Shown here one piece after another: positions 28,001 to 37,012 of a DNA stretch of 64,000 bases. Both the position numbers and the translations under genes were made by a program. How positions within the stretch are numbered: position 1 is the stretch's first letter; each line of letters opens with the position of its first letter. The notes beneath the pieces were generated by a model that saw only the letters and a program-made list of their open reading frames with translations, ran no database searches and was not told the DNA's origin. Source of the stretch: Prochilodus magdalenae (Eukaryota; Chordata; Actinopteri; Characiformes; Prochilodontidae); contig JAMWET010001220.1 of the NCBI GenBank assembly GCA_024036415.1, positions 1,178,001-1,242,000 of the forward strand, written 5' to 3'.

Positions 28001-29442
28001 TACATTTCTCATTCAGCCTGCTGGGTATAGGCTTTCTACCCAATACAAATAGTTTACCATTCTGGTCTTCAGAATCAGTGAGGCATTCACATTTGAAAAC
28101 TGTAAGCTGTTTGGTTTGGTGTTTTGGTTTTTATTACATCAGTACTAACTGTTGGCATGACCAGCATTGGTTCACATTCTTAATTCATCATGACAATAAC
28201 AAAATTCTTGTTCAGCACAATAGAAATCAGCTTGTTTTCGTTCATCTAAATTTTATATTGTCATGGGTTTTCCTTGCTGTATGAGCAGGCTACTTGTTAG
28301 TTTCCGAATCTATTTATCCCTATCCAACTCGACAACAACTGGCACTTACTTCAGTCAAGATATGCGGTCTCTTTTATCTGCTAATGAAGACAAATGTACC
28401 AGGAAATGTAAATTTCAGTCAGAACTTTGCACTGTGTGTAAGCAGTAAAAATGCACTGCAGTCAGCATGGCTGCAGATATCTGTGACAACCTACCAGGAT
28501 TATGTTGAATCACACCCATCCCATCTAGCTGCTGTCCATGCTGCACACAGTGGTTGATCTGGAAATGAGCTGGTGGTTGTAATGTGACACGACTGTGTGT
28601 AATAAGGTGTAAAAACACATCTTTATGTTTTTGACTAGCACATGTCATGAGCATTAGATGCATCATTAGATTTCTCTTATAATGACACGCTTTCTGTTTG
28701 TTAGTTTCTTCATTACAGTAGTCAAATAGGAAGTTAGGACAGGTTTGATTGACTGACTACCAGCAGAAATGTATTCCTTATTCGTTTGCTTGCATTGTAA
28801 ATGAAATCAAAGTATAACACATTTTTTTCACAGGGAGACAAGAGTACCGAAGTTTCCTCTTTTGAATAGATTTGCAGAATCAGTAGAATCAATATTCTGT
28901 GTTCTCTGAGTTACACCCGAGTTCTCTCTCAAGTGTAACATTTATTGATCCTTTATTCCCTCCCACTATAGGTTTGTGGTTTGACTTGGAAATCTCTTAC
29001 AATGGTTCATTCCTGATGACTCTGGAGACCAAGATGAACCTGGCCAGGCTCGGGAAGGAAGGAGAGGGCTTTGGAGAACAAGGAAAAGAGGGGTAAGGAT
29101 GTGCTAATGAGATGTGTGGTAATAATGGCTAAATGTCACAGTACATAGCAGATCTTCATGTGTTGTCAGTTTTATAACAATATAAAATCAGTCTCAAACT
29201 GTATATGGTAAAAACTAAGCCAACATTACAAAACGTTAATGATACACTTTCATATTTCCATTGCTTCTCGGCATGACTTTAATCTGACAGGCTGATTATT
29301 GTGGCTATTCTGCCGAACACTGACTTTAGGTATTAGGGAACATGGGCAGAATTATTGTTTGGCCATGTGCTATACAATGTAGGTAGACCAACTGTATTTG
29401 TCTGCATTGTCCCCTTTTCCTTCTAAGGTCTTTTTTCCCATT

Positions 29443-29537
<95 letters not shown>

Positions 29538-30361
29538 CTCTCTCTGCCTCTCTCTGTCGTTCTTTCTTCTGTTCACTGCTCTCTGTGGAACCTTTGTGGA
29601 TCTGTTCTGTTATTGGTGAGTTGAGCCTGGCACTCTGCCCATCTCCTGAAATCTCAGTTTCATTAAAACCCTCCCAGCCCAGCTGAGTTTTGTGGCTAAT
29701 GCTCACTATCATGCTGTAACCACATCAGAGGCCATGCTACTGTGTAGCAGCTGTGCCTCCAAAAAAGCAAAAACCCAAGTACTGAAATCTGTAGCACTCT
29801 ATGCACATTAATAAAATAACACCTCCATTTGTGCTGTGTATTGTGGACAGACTAGCTGCCTGCTGAACAGAAAGTCCAGAGGCATGTACTAATTGTGCAT
29901 ATGTAACAAATGTATTTAGAGCTACAAGAGGAAATGGCCAGAGGGCTAGATGTTTATAAAGTTCAGTTTTGCAAGATTTATTCTGAGAGAGTGTGTGTGT
30001 ATGTGTACAGACTCAGACCGCGCACCTACTGCCTGGCTGACAGCGATGAGGAGTCGTCCAGTGCAGGATCATCTGACGAAGAGGATCCTGCAGAAGTTCT
30101 TGAAATACCAGGAGTGGAGGGGTCTGTACAGCTATTTATGATGAATTAGTTATTCCAGAAGAAGTCCTTTTTATTGTATTTCTATTGGATTTTAGTGGCT
30201 TATGCAAACACAGTGACATATTTCCTGAAACTCCCATAGATAGCCATGACTGAAACTAGCTTTATAACAGATACGTTTTTATTATTAAAAGCATTAGTGT
30301 AAATAATAATAATAATAATAATTATTATTATTATTATGATGATATTATTATTGTTATTATT

Positions 30362-30394
<33 letters not shown>

Positions 30395-33300
30395 TGTTAT
30401 TATTATTATGATGACGATATTATTATTATTGTTGTTATTATTTGTATAATTGTTATTAATAATAATAATAAATCAAAAAAATGACCACAGTATTAAATTT
30501 GTTGGTCGTCTCCACCAAGACCAAAGCAGGCCCCGTCACTGAAGATGACCTGCTGCCATCCTGAGTCGCTGCATTACAGTTTTTAGCGACATTGACATGG
30601 TTATAATGGAAGTCGTTGTAACATTCTGCATGTGAATAGTCTTGCGTCAAGCCACTGTCTGGCAACAAGGCTGGCACTAACAGGATGGCTCATGGAGGGA
30701 ATCACTCCTCACTATATGTCAGCAATAGTGATTGTTGGGTCAGCAGTAAGGCCCGTACATGCTTACATGTCTCACGATGTTGAACTTACGATGTTGAAGT
30801 TTCATTCCTGTTGGTTAACTCCTTCTGGATGCAACTATTTTCTGCAACTAATCTATTGATTATGAGTAATTATCTATTTTATTTACTACCCTAAATCACC
30901 AGTGAACCTACTCCTGTCTCCAAAGTTTTATATGGAAAGGTAATAATAGTAAAACTGAGGGAAAATGTAGAGGGTGGTCTACTTTAACTTACCTCCTGAA
31001 AATACCTGTTTGCCATGAATGGATTAAAAAAGAAAAAAGTTAAATTAACTAAAAAAAGTTTAAAAATTACTATAAAACTATGTTTTACATTTTGGACAGT
31101 TCTGTTTAGAGTTATTAAACTCTGTCGATGTCTGGTGTCATTTTTGTTGATTAGCTCTCTAGTCTCTAGATTTCGATCAGGGTTAACACCAAAATATCCA
31201 GGGGTACTCTAAGACCAGGGTTTGGAATCACTGGTCTATTATCATCTCAGTTTCTTCTACTGTCTATCTACATTTCTGTTACATTTAAACTCACTCTGAA
31301 ACATGAAAAATCTGAAGCCCAAAATGCCCCAGGTGACCCAAATTGCACGCTCAAACTACTGTCATAGCTGCAGTTCTTGGTGGGTGGCAGGAGAAAAAGC
31401 TAAATGAATAAGTGATGACCCTGACTCACTTTCTGTCTGCTCTTCCTCACCCTGCAGCTACGTTGGGGGACACCGGCCGAGCAAGATCATGCGCTTCGTG
31501 GACAAAATTGCCAAGTCAAAGTACTTCCAGAAGGCCACTGAGACAGAGTTCATCAAGAAAAAGATGGAAGAGGTCTCCAATACCCCTCTGCTTTTAACTG
31601 TGGAAGTGCAGGAGTGTCGAGGCACGCTGGCAGTCAACATCCCACCTCCCCCCACAGACAGAATATGGTATGTTCTGTATTAAGGCATAGTGTATTCATC
31701 TTCATGAGTATTTGCCTTTTTTAACAAATGAGAACCTGTCTGAAGCCTGTTTAAATATTCTTTTGATGCCCTCTGCTGGTCATAAATGGTATACAGTCTG
31801 TCCTAGTCTCGTCTACTTTATACTCCAAACGATCAGTGGGTGTTTCACAAAGCAGGATACACTGGATAACCAATGTGGCACTTTCAGGACTCTCTTGGTC
31901 TCAGAGACATTAATGATTTCTGTGAATAACAAGAAAAGCCAGTCAGTTTTTAGTTTCTTTTTAATGTAACCATCATGCTTATTGTATTTAGGCTGCAGGT
32001 CTTGTAGGTTTTGGCTGGAAATAGGAGTTAAAATCTCAAAACTTTCATAATAGACTGTCAGGTGAAGATTTTTTTAGACAGTGAGGTCTAGATAGTTGCA
32101 ACCAAGCGAGCACTTCCATTGAGAAAATTGAACTGTCTGCTACAGATTAACTACCGACCTAATTACAGACTGCCTGCAGAATCATCCAATTTGAATTCCC
32201 AATGGGTGGAGCACATTTTTTGAAAAAAAGTCAGTCCAGTCCTATCTACCTCACTGACCGCAAATATGCATGGTAGCTAACCAAAGTGCTTTAGTTAGTT
32301 GCAAGAATTGGAAAACTGTAGCAGCTCCATGCTAGGGCACTTCACTGAAGGTGTCACTTTAAAACTGCCACATACAATGTAAAATATCTATTAATGTTTT
32401 AAATATCCATGTTTAATCTGGAATGACCAACTTGACCGTAGGATTTGTTGTGTATCACTGTTGGAGGTACTAGCAAACATTTAACTAATTTGTAGAGTTG
32501 TATTTTCTTTATATGTGACATTCATGTGGTGAACTAAGTTGTCACAGTCAATTGAATAAAACTTGTTTTGCTATTAACCAGGCTTGTATTTAGGCTCATG
32601 GTCACAGAGGTCACAACTATATAGGGAAGTGATATTGTACCTGTTGTTGGACTCGGCTGCTGGTTTTCTCCAGGTATGGTTTCAGAAGACCACCTCACCT
32701 GGAGCTAAAAGCGCGACCTAAGCTCGGGGAGAGGGAGGTCACGTTCGCACATGTGACAGACTGGATTGAAAAGAAACTGGATCAGGAGTTTCAGGTATTA
32801 CCAGGTTTATTTTCCTTTTCTATTAACACCATACTGTTTTGAACGTTGATGGTTAAACTGTGTGAAAAATGTGAGGCTAGACTGGATTTTCAGGTGCCCT
32901 CAGTATATTGTTCAGATATGATGACAGAGGAATTGTTTACAACACTTTTCAAGCGTTTCACAAAAAAAGGTGTGCCCAGACAGATTTTTCACCTTGATTA
33001 TATCACTCCCTTAAACTCATCATTAATCATCCTTAATAGCATGTACATCTGTTTTACCAATACCCAGTCCTTTTTCTACAGTACACCTACTACCACACTG
33101 AACACTAACTAAGTTCACTGAGATGTTTTACAACAGGAATTTAAAATTCTTCTTTTCTTACAATATTGTGTATGTGATGATCCTAAAGTAAAGTATTGCA
33201 CAAAATACTCATAGGCTTCTCCTAGCTGTAAAACTACATCTGCTTTTGCTTTCAGAATAGTGAAGTGTTTACTAAGGTTCCATATATTGTGGTATTTATT

Positions 33301-33733
33301 GGGTCTTACCATAAGGAGGGAATAAAAGCAGATGAATTTGTACAGAATGTACTTCTAAATATAATATATCATTATGAATCTATGTGAATGTCAGACTAAA
33401 ACTAAAGCTGACTTGGCTCTTATTCATAACCTTACACATAATGTCACCCTGCTGTTCTTGATTTGACTGCATGAGCTGGTTTATCCGTAGATAAAATGGA
33501 TTAGAAGATGATGTCTTAATCCAGTCACTATATTAATTCTATATTAATAGAAAAGACACATGATTAGTCATTTATACTAATAGATTGAATCACTCGGTAA
33601 GGTCAATTAGGACTTCAACTTGCATTACACTTGTCCGTTTCTTGCCTGATGACTATTTTGCTTCTATCACCTGTCACAGAAAATATTTGTTATGCCAAAC
33701 ATGGACGATGTATGGCTACCCATCATGCACTAA
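17407..33733 (+). CDS. tex2: TEX2, testis-expressed protein 2 (SMP-domain ER lipid-transfer protein), 11 coding exons
   Basis: The coding exons are 17407-19020, 21138-21338, 22498-22816, 23772-24016, 24567-24710, 24799-24898, 28972-29092, 30011-30121, 31458-31667, 32674-32794 and 33680-33733. They join in phase to 1079 residues. Residues 1-460 are Ser/Pro-rich and disordered, ending in a Glu run. Residues about 465-505 form a two-pass membrane hairpin. About 525-710 is a split PH-like domain. About 805-1060 is the SMP domain, starting at EAWVNALLGRIFWDFL. In the family the hairpin anchors the protein in the ER and the SMP domain carries lipids at ER contacts with endolysosomes; yeast Nvj2 is the relative. 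The length is close to human TEX2 (about 1130). The start at 17407 is the family's MTS start, 25 nt inside its exon. The oddity is an in-frame TAA at 33731, earlier than expected, with homologous-looking codons after it. Identification is firm. Confidence 0.95.
21138..21338 (+). CDS. tex2: TEX2 coding exon 2 (residues 539-605, PH-like part)
   Basis: It starts GWMNEIHSYDPE after tgtgcag and ends before gtagga, phase 0 on both sides. It carries VRLEGSVLRLSKP, a typical TEX2 PH-region segment. Confidence 0.95.
22498..22816 (+). CDS. tex2: TEX2 coding exon 3 (residues 606-711, PH-like part)
   Basis: It begins IYLVPHSLARKRVWNKKYPICIEL after cctacag. It includes YLFGRTGREKEEWFRRM, the C-terminal helix of the PH fold with its conserved Trp. 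The donor gtaaga leaves phase 1. The frame runs on into the intron to 23058, which I reject because the next exon requires this donor. Confidence 0.93.
23772..24016 (+). CDS. tex2: TEX2 coding exon 4 (linker, residues 712-793)
   Basis: The acceptor is ctatccacag at 23771. It is chosen over the tcaag at 23745 because only 23772 keeps the phase (1) and gives the family-like FLPSHGRSSQSG followed by a Ser-rich HSRSSSRGSLDDLL. It links the PH-like and SMP domains. Donor gtattg, phase 0. Confidence 0.88.
24567..24710 (+). CDS. tex2: TEX2 coding exon 5 (SMP domain start, residues 794-841)
   Basis: It encodes EAWVNALLGRIFWDFLREKYW and KKIQMKLSKIR, the first helix of the SMP lipid-binding fold. Acceptor ttttgtag, donor gtagga, phase 0. 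Confidence 0.95.
24799..24898 (+). CDS. tex2: TEX2 coding exon 6 (SMP domain)
   Basis: It encodes LPYFMNELTLTELDMGMAIPKIL, a hallmark SMP segment (residues 842-875). Acceptor cattttag, donor gtaacc, phase 1. Confidence 0.95.
25790..26240. mobile_element. palindromic MITE, partial copy
   Basis: It shares gatgtgagtggat, aaatagtccaccagccaaaa and gatggactacagtctgtaa with the copy at 2725-3442 and ends in gataaaatgg, like that copy. Confidence 0.6.
26290..28060. repeat. imperfect tandem duplication with interleaved sequence
   Basis: The block from about 26300 to 26950 recurs at about 27150-27935 (shared: the gatatatacagtttttaatt start, the ttccggcaatccgttctcc block, and the gggggagagtctgcttcgtg block). 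Offsets rise from about 849 to 982 to 1020, because the second copy has many small insertions. Between them, 26935-27130 reads like a letter-level mix of 26126-26280 and 27940-28060. Confidence 0.7.
28972..29092 (+). CDS. tex2: TEX2 coding exon 7 (SMP domain)
   Basis: It encodes LWFDLEISYNGSFLMTLETKMNL (residues 875-915), a beta-strand region of the SMP tunnel. Acceptor cccactatag, donor gtaagg, phase 2. Confidence 0.95.
29444..29558. repeat. (TC)n microsatellite
   Basis: Pure TC to 29533, then interrupted by tgcc units; in TEX2 intron sequence. Confidence 0.98.
30011..30121 (+). CDS. tex2: TEX2 coding exon 8 (acidic insert within SMP domain)
   Basis: It encodes YCLADSDEESSSAGSSDEED, an acidic Ser-rich loop typical of TEX2 (residues 915-952). 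Acceptor tgtgtacag. The donor must be gtctgt at 30122 to keep phase 2 with the next exon; this is a weak match to the consensus. Confidence 0.88.
30304..30472. repeat. (AAT)n/(ATT)n palindromic microsatellite
   Basis: Alternating blocks of aat and att repeats with gatgat interruptions. The opposing blocks could form a hairpin. Confidence 0.95.
30480..30770 (-). mobile_element. second relic of the 1600-1990 Tc1-like family
   Basis: The + strand text (ctgctgccatcctgagtcgctg; caggatggctcatggaggga) parallels 1660-1850 in the same orientation, with many changes. No open frame survives. Confidence 0.55.
30865..31025 (+). repeat. dispersed repeat family A, copy 1
   Basis: It contains atttactaccctaaatcacc, agtgaacctact and a later ccatgaatggatt. 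The same ordered blocks recur at 35570-35725 and 39195-39310. Confidence 0.5.
31458..31667 (+). CDS. tex2: TEX2 coding exon 9 (SMP domain)
   Basis: It encodes YVGGHRPSKIMRFVDKIAKS and VEVQECRGTLAVNIPPPPTDR (residues 952-1022), the most conserved SMP core. Acceptor ccctgcag, donor gtatgt, phase 2. Confidence 0.95.
32674..32794 (+). CDS. tex2: TEX2 coding exon 10 (end of SMP domain)
   Basis: It encodes YGFRRPPHLELKARPKLGER and VTDWIEKKLDQEFQ (residues 1022-1062). Acceptor ttctccag, donor gtatta, phase 0. Confidence 0.95.
33680..33733 (+). CDS. tex2: TEX2 last coding exon, with an early stop
   Basis: It encodes KIFVMPNMDDVWLPIMH, then TAA at 33731-33733. Acceptor ctgtcacag. The same frame continues AMDTRS and stays open for 33 codons to TGA at 33833-33835. 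Recalled vertebrate TEX2 proteins have Ser-Ala-Met-Asp at this place, so the TAA falls where a Ser codon (TCA) is expected. Confidence 0.85.
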   Translation, partial: KIFVMPNMDDVWLPIMH

Positions 33734-33835
33734 GCCATGGACACTCGATCCAGTGCGAACTTGGTTACTGTGACAACTGATGCCTTGAAAGATGTGGAGA
33801 CCTTGGACCTTGAAGACGCTACAGATGACCTGTGA

Positions 33836-36166
33836 AAGCTGCTCAAAGTTTTAAAAACATGTGGAACATCTTACTGGAGTCCAGTCAGGGCACTTATCCT
33901 TACTTTCCCAGAGGTTAGATGCCAAGTTGGATGTAAGAATGTGTCTGAATTCTTGTTAGGATTGCATTTAACAGAGAATGAAGCCCAAACAGAAGGTTGA
34001 ACTAGTTAGATAAAGCCCTGTTGAATGATGCCTAATGGACCGAGCCAGTTTTGATGGTGTCTCAAATTTCTTGTGAAATTTAAGTATACAGCAGGGTTAC
34101 ACAAGAACAATGGACAGCTAGGACACGGCTGCACCGAACATCTGGCTATCTTGGTGTCTGAAGCTGTAAGCAACTATCCTACCGAAGGTCCCAGTTGACA
34201 TGTAACTGCTCCAGTGCTTTTCTGACAATGTCAGAAGCTTTTTACCTCTTTCATTTGCAAGTGAGAATGGACGGCCATCTTGCTCCCGCTCAGCTCAAGG
34301 CTCTGTGCTGGCCACTGCGATAGTCCAATGCCACTCGTTTGAGATCATGCATTAATTGTCCCTCTACTCTATGTTGACATAATTTACAGTCATGGTAGTG
34401 TCTTTTGACTTTTGGTAGGATAGAATGTATAGCTGCACTCTTAAAGGGTCCTAATTCAGCCTCCTGCACACAATAATGTACACTATAATGGAAGTCTGAA
34501 TGAATTTTTAAGTGACATTGTAAGGCAAGCGGGTAGATTCACTGATTTGTGTATGCTGTGATGATCGTCATCTGCTTTTTGCATCCAATGCACATGTGCT
34601 TTGTCAAACATATAGGTCAACAACTTATAGTTACCTACCGCTAGCGACCTCCGCCAATCACATTGCTGCCTGAGGCATCTAATTATGCAATTAGATCAAT
34701 TTCACTGTGTTCAAGGATACCAGCTAATACCCTATTCACCCCCAAAGTGGCCCTGCCCAAGCTGGCTAATATAATGGGTACAAGTAAGGCGCTTTCTGTA
34801 GAGCTTGAGTGTCTTCTCTCAAACATTGCCTTTCTGCAGCTGGCTGGAAATGAAATCGCACTTCTAAGTGCTAATAAGAATAACAGAATTGGACACAGTA
34901 CTTTCTCTGCCATGAACTTGTATGTCATTGTGCAATATGAAGAAGCCATCTGAATGTATAAATCATTGCCTGATCATCTCAGTTTGTGGTTTTTATTTCA
35001 TTAGTATCAGCAACTTGCTGACAATGATATTTTATTAAGGTTCTGAAAATGCTTATGTTGTGTTAAGTATGTATTGATGACTGTGCTGTTGTTTTATTTG
35101 GAGAATTGTTTAAATTTGGTTTTATTCCATGTCTCTGACCATGTACATTACTTTTAGACATATGCTTACAAAGTAGAGGGTTCTTAATCTGGTTTTTGTT
35201 TTAATTCGTGTCTCGGCAGTATATTATCAGCACCTGGTGCCAGCCATCGGTCTTAGGTGCTTTGGATATACAGAACAAAAATACCTGCCAAATTTCTAAA
35301 CTGAAAACCAAAGGGTTCATTTCCCATACATGGATTAAGCCAAATTCTGGATTATTTCTTCCTTTCAATCAAGACTCTCCACACTGCAGTATAGTCCAGG
35401 ACTTCACTGAAGGGAGAATCCCACCAATTTTCACAACTTTTTGGCATAATTCTGTTGTTGCAATATGAACAAAGTCATTGACTGGTCTGATGTGAAATGG
35501 TAGGTTCTAAACAAAGTTCCAGATTTCTTTCTAGCAGCGGTGGCCATGTTTATTTCTACAACACAAATTTGGCCATTTTTATGTACTATCCAAAACCACC
35601 AGTGAACCTACTTTCGAGCTTTTACATGGTTAAGGTAAACAAAGTGGAAAATCTGAAACATTTTTTTAAAAATTTTATTTGAGGGTAATTTGCTTACACA
35701 CACCCCTCCACCATGAATCGATTCAAATAACTCAATTGACAGGCCATATAATTGTGTAGAAATGTTAAAACTTCTGAAAGACCACTCTGTCCATTATTTT
35801 TATTGGCACTACTGACACCACCTTTGTTTAAAAGCAACCATTTACAGTTAACCTTTTCCTTAATACTTTCAGAATTCATTACAAGTTACTTTGAAGTAGT
35901 TATATTTCTTCTAATTTTAAAATGCTTACCATGTGATTTTTTTGTGCCATTGTTTGTGTACATCCAGTCAACATTCAATAATCTGTGTGCTTTGCGTATC
36001 ATTTCATTTGCACTTTGTGAGAATTATTGCTGTTTTTAAGTGATTGTGTTCGGCCATACTGTGACATTGGTTGTATGTGGGGATCTATAAAGAGATTTTG
36101 GTAAACTCACTCTGTTGATTAAGAGTACCGTTCTTTCATCATCTATGATGTGATGTTTGGTAAAAT
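33836..36166 (+). other. TEX2 3' UTR and spacer
   Basis: The TEX2 3' UTR begins at 33734, or 33836 if the first stop is read through. I find no convincing AATAAA, so its end is unknown. Repeat family A copy 2 is the only recognised element. Open frames here look random. Confidence 0.5.
35570..35725 (+). repeat. dispersed repeat family A, copy 2
   Basis: It contains tgtactatccaaaaccacc, agtgaacctact, cgagcttttacatgg and ccatgaatcgatt, parallel to copies 1 and 3. Confidence 0.5.
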
Positions 36167-36306
36167 TACTGTAGTTTGCTTTTAAAAGAGCAACTTGGGG
36201 TGAAATGCCAAGAGGCCCCAGTTATAACAAACATTTGATTTTGCACTGTAGCCTGGCCTCTGAAGCCATGGGGAAGGCATCAAAGGTTCAAAGTCAGTGC
36301 CATCTC
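36167..36306 (-). ncRNA. snora76: SNORA76 (ACA62), H/ACA box snoRNA guiding 18S pseudouridylation
   Basis: The minus strand folds into two hairpins. Hairpin 1 has base stem GCACTG/CAGTGC, upper stem CCTTTGA/TCAGAGG, and pocket arms CTTTGA and CAGGC. These pair with 18S UCAAAG and GCUUG, leaving U34 unpaired. It is followed after 15 nt by the H box AAATCA (36241-36236). Hairpin 2 has base stem GTTTGTT/AGCAAAC, and pocket arms ATAACT and TTTAA. These pair with 18S AGUUAU and UUAAA, leaving U105. After 15 nt comes ACA (36172-36170), three bases from the 3' end. U34 and U105 are the recalled targets of human ACA62. It lies about 190 nt downstream of SNORD104 on the same strand. Confidence 0.9.
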
Positions 36307-36360
36307 CAACACGTGGGGGAAGAAAAAAAGTCAAAAAGAGACAAAAGTATGGTCATAATC

Positions 36361-36366
36361 TTTATT
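36361..36366 (-). terminator. poly(A) signal of the snoRNA host transcript
   Basis: AATAAA on the minus strand is followed by a T- and GT-rich downstream element. It lies between the two snoRNAs, so the H/ACA snoRNA would be beyond this 3' end unless a longer isoform is made. Confidence 0.5.
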
Positions 36367-36497
36367 ATATTCACAGAATGCCCTGTAGTAGGAAGTATTC
36401 ACGTTTTCCTCTGTCTTCTTTTAGCCAACTTCACCCTGTAAGGAGGACAATGGGGGTTAGTTACAATCAGGCCCATTTGCTAGTTAGATTGAGAATC

Positions 36498-36571
36498 GGT
36501 CTGATCAGTCACTGAAGCTGACCTCACTGTTAATCAGAAGTCTAACGCGTTTAGTCACATCATTTCAGACC
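36498..36571 (-). ncRNA. snord104: SNORD104, C/D box snoRNA guiding 28S rRNA methylation
   Basis: On the minus strand a perfect 7-bp terminal stem, GGTCTGA with TCAGACC, encloses box C (ATGATGT, 36563-36557; one change from RTGATGA) and box D (CTGA, 36508-36505). An internal box D' (CTGA, 36537-36534) is preceded by a guide complementary to the 28S segment AGUCUAAC, with further pairing beyond one mismatch. The fifth guide base before D' pairs with the C of that segment. This is the recalled human Cm1327 site assigned to SNORD104. The gene lies about 62 nt before the intron's 3' splice site, the usual spacing for intronic C/D snoRNAs. Confidence 0.88.
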
Positions 36572-37012
36572 AAGTCGGAACAGGACTATAAGATCTCAGT
36601 AGTTTACCTACCTCAAGGAAGGCCAGCTACAGTTCACGTCGCCTGACCGTCTTTACTGGTTTAACATTTTTGTGCCTGTAAGGAAGAGAGACAACCTGTG
36701 AAATCATGCATAATGTAATCCATTAGGAAGTCGACCTGGCAGGTATCAGTACAATATAAAAATCACTGTATCAAAATGTTTTATTACCTTAGCTTCTTAG
36801 CTACGCTCCGTCCACGTGCTGTGGAGTCATGATTATATGACCCCGTGCATCAGGTCCGGAGATTCCGCATCCTGAAACATGCAAGACGTATCCCATGAGC
36901 CACCACAATCATATTAATGTAAGTGAACCAACGCAGACAAGCCAAAATGCACCCAATGGTCAAGGTATTATTACTTACACGTGTTTCCACGCGGCCTAGC
37001 AGCCCGCAAGAG

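Larger units (their letters stand above)
19021..28971 (+). other. tex2: TEX2 introns between coding exons 1 and 7
   Basis: Introns at 19021-21137, 21339-22497, 22817-23771, 24017-24566, 24711-24798 and 24899-28971. The last holds the MITE remnant at 25790 and the duplicated block at 26290-28060. Nothing else is recognised. Confidence 0.8.
36345..37012 (-). ncRNA. spliced snoRNA host gene, SNHG25-like, antisense between TEX2 and ERN1
   Basis: On the minus strand a chain of splice signals defines a small non-coding gene. Exon 1 ends at 36979 before gtaagt. Exon 2 is 36871-36788, from gtttcag to gtaata. Exon 3 is 36675-36612, from ttccttacag to gtaggt. Exon 4 starts at 36435 after ctccttacag. 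An AATAAA on the minus strand (36366-36361) is followed by a T/GT-rich stretch, giving a likely 3' end near 36345. A CTCTTGCG tract at 37012 could be a 5'TOP start, as snoRNA host genes often have. No long reading frame is seen. The C/D snoRNA lies in the last intron. Position and direction match mammalian SNHG25, recalled as antisense between TEX2 and ERN1. Exon limits are inferred. Confidence 0.65.

Noticed and set aside
29326..29712. Open frames of Arg-Glu or Ser-Leu repeats
   Set aside because: They are translations of the TC microsatellite.
36788..36871. A C/D snoRNA candidate on the + strand (atgatta ... cctgaaa)
   Set aside because: The boxes are poor and there is no terminal stem. 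The same segment has a good acceptor and donor on the minus strand and reads better as a host-gene exon.
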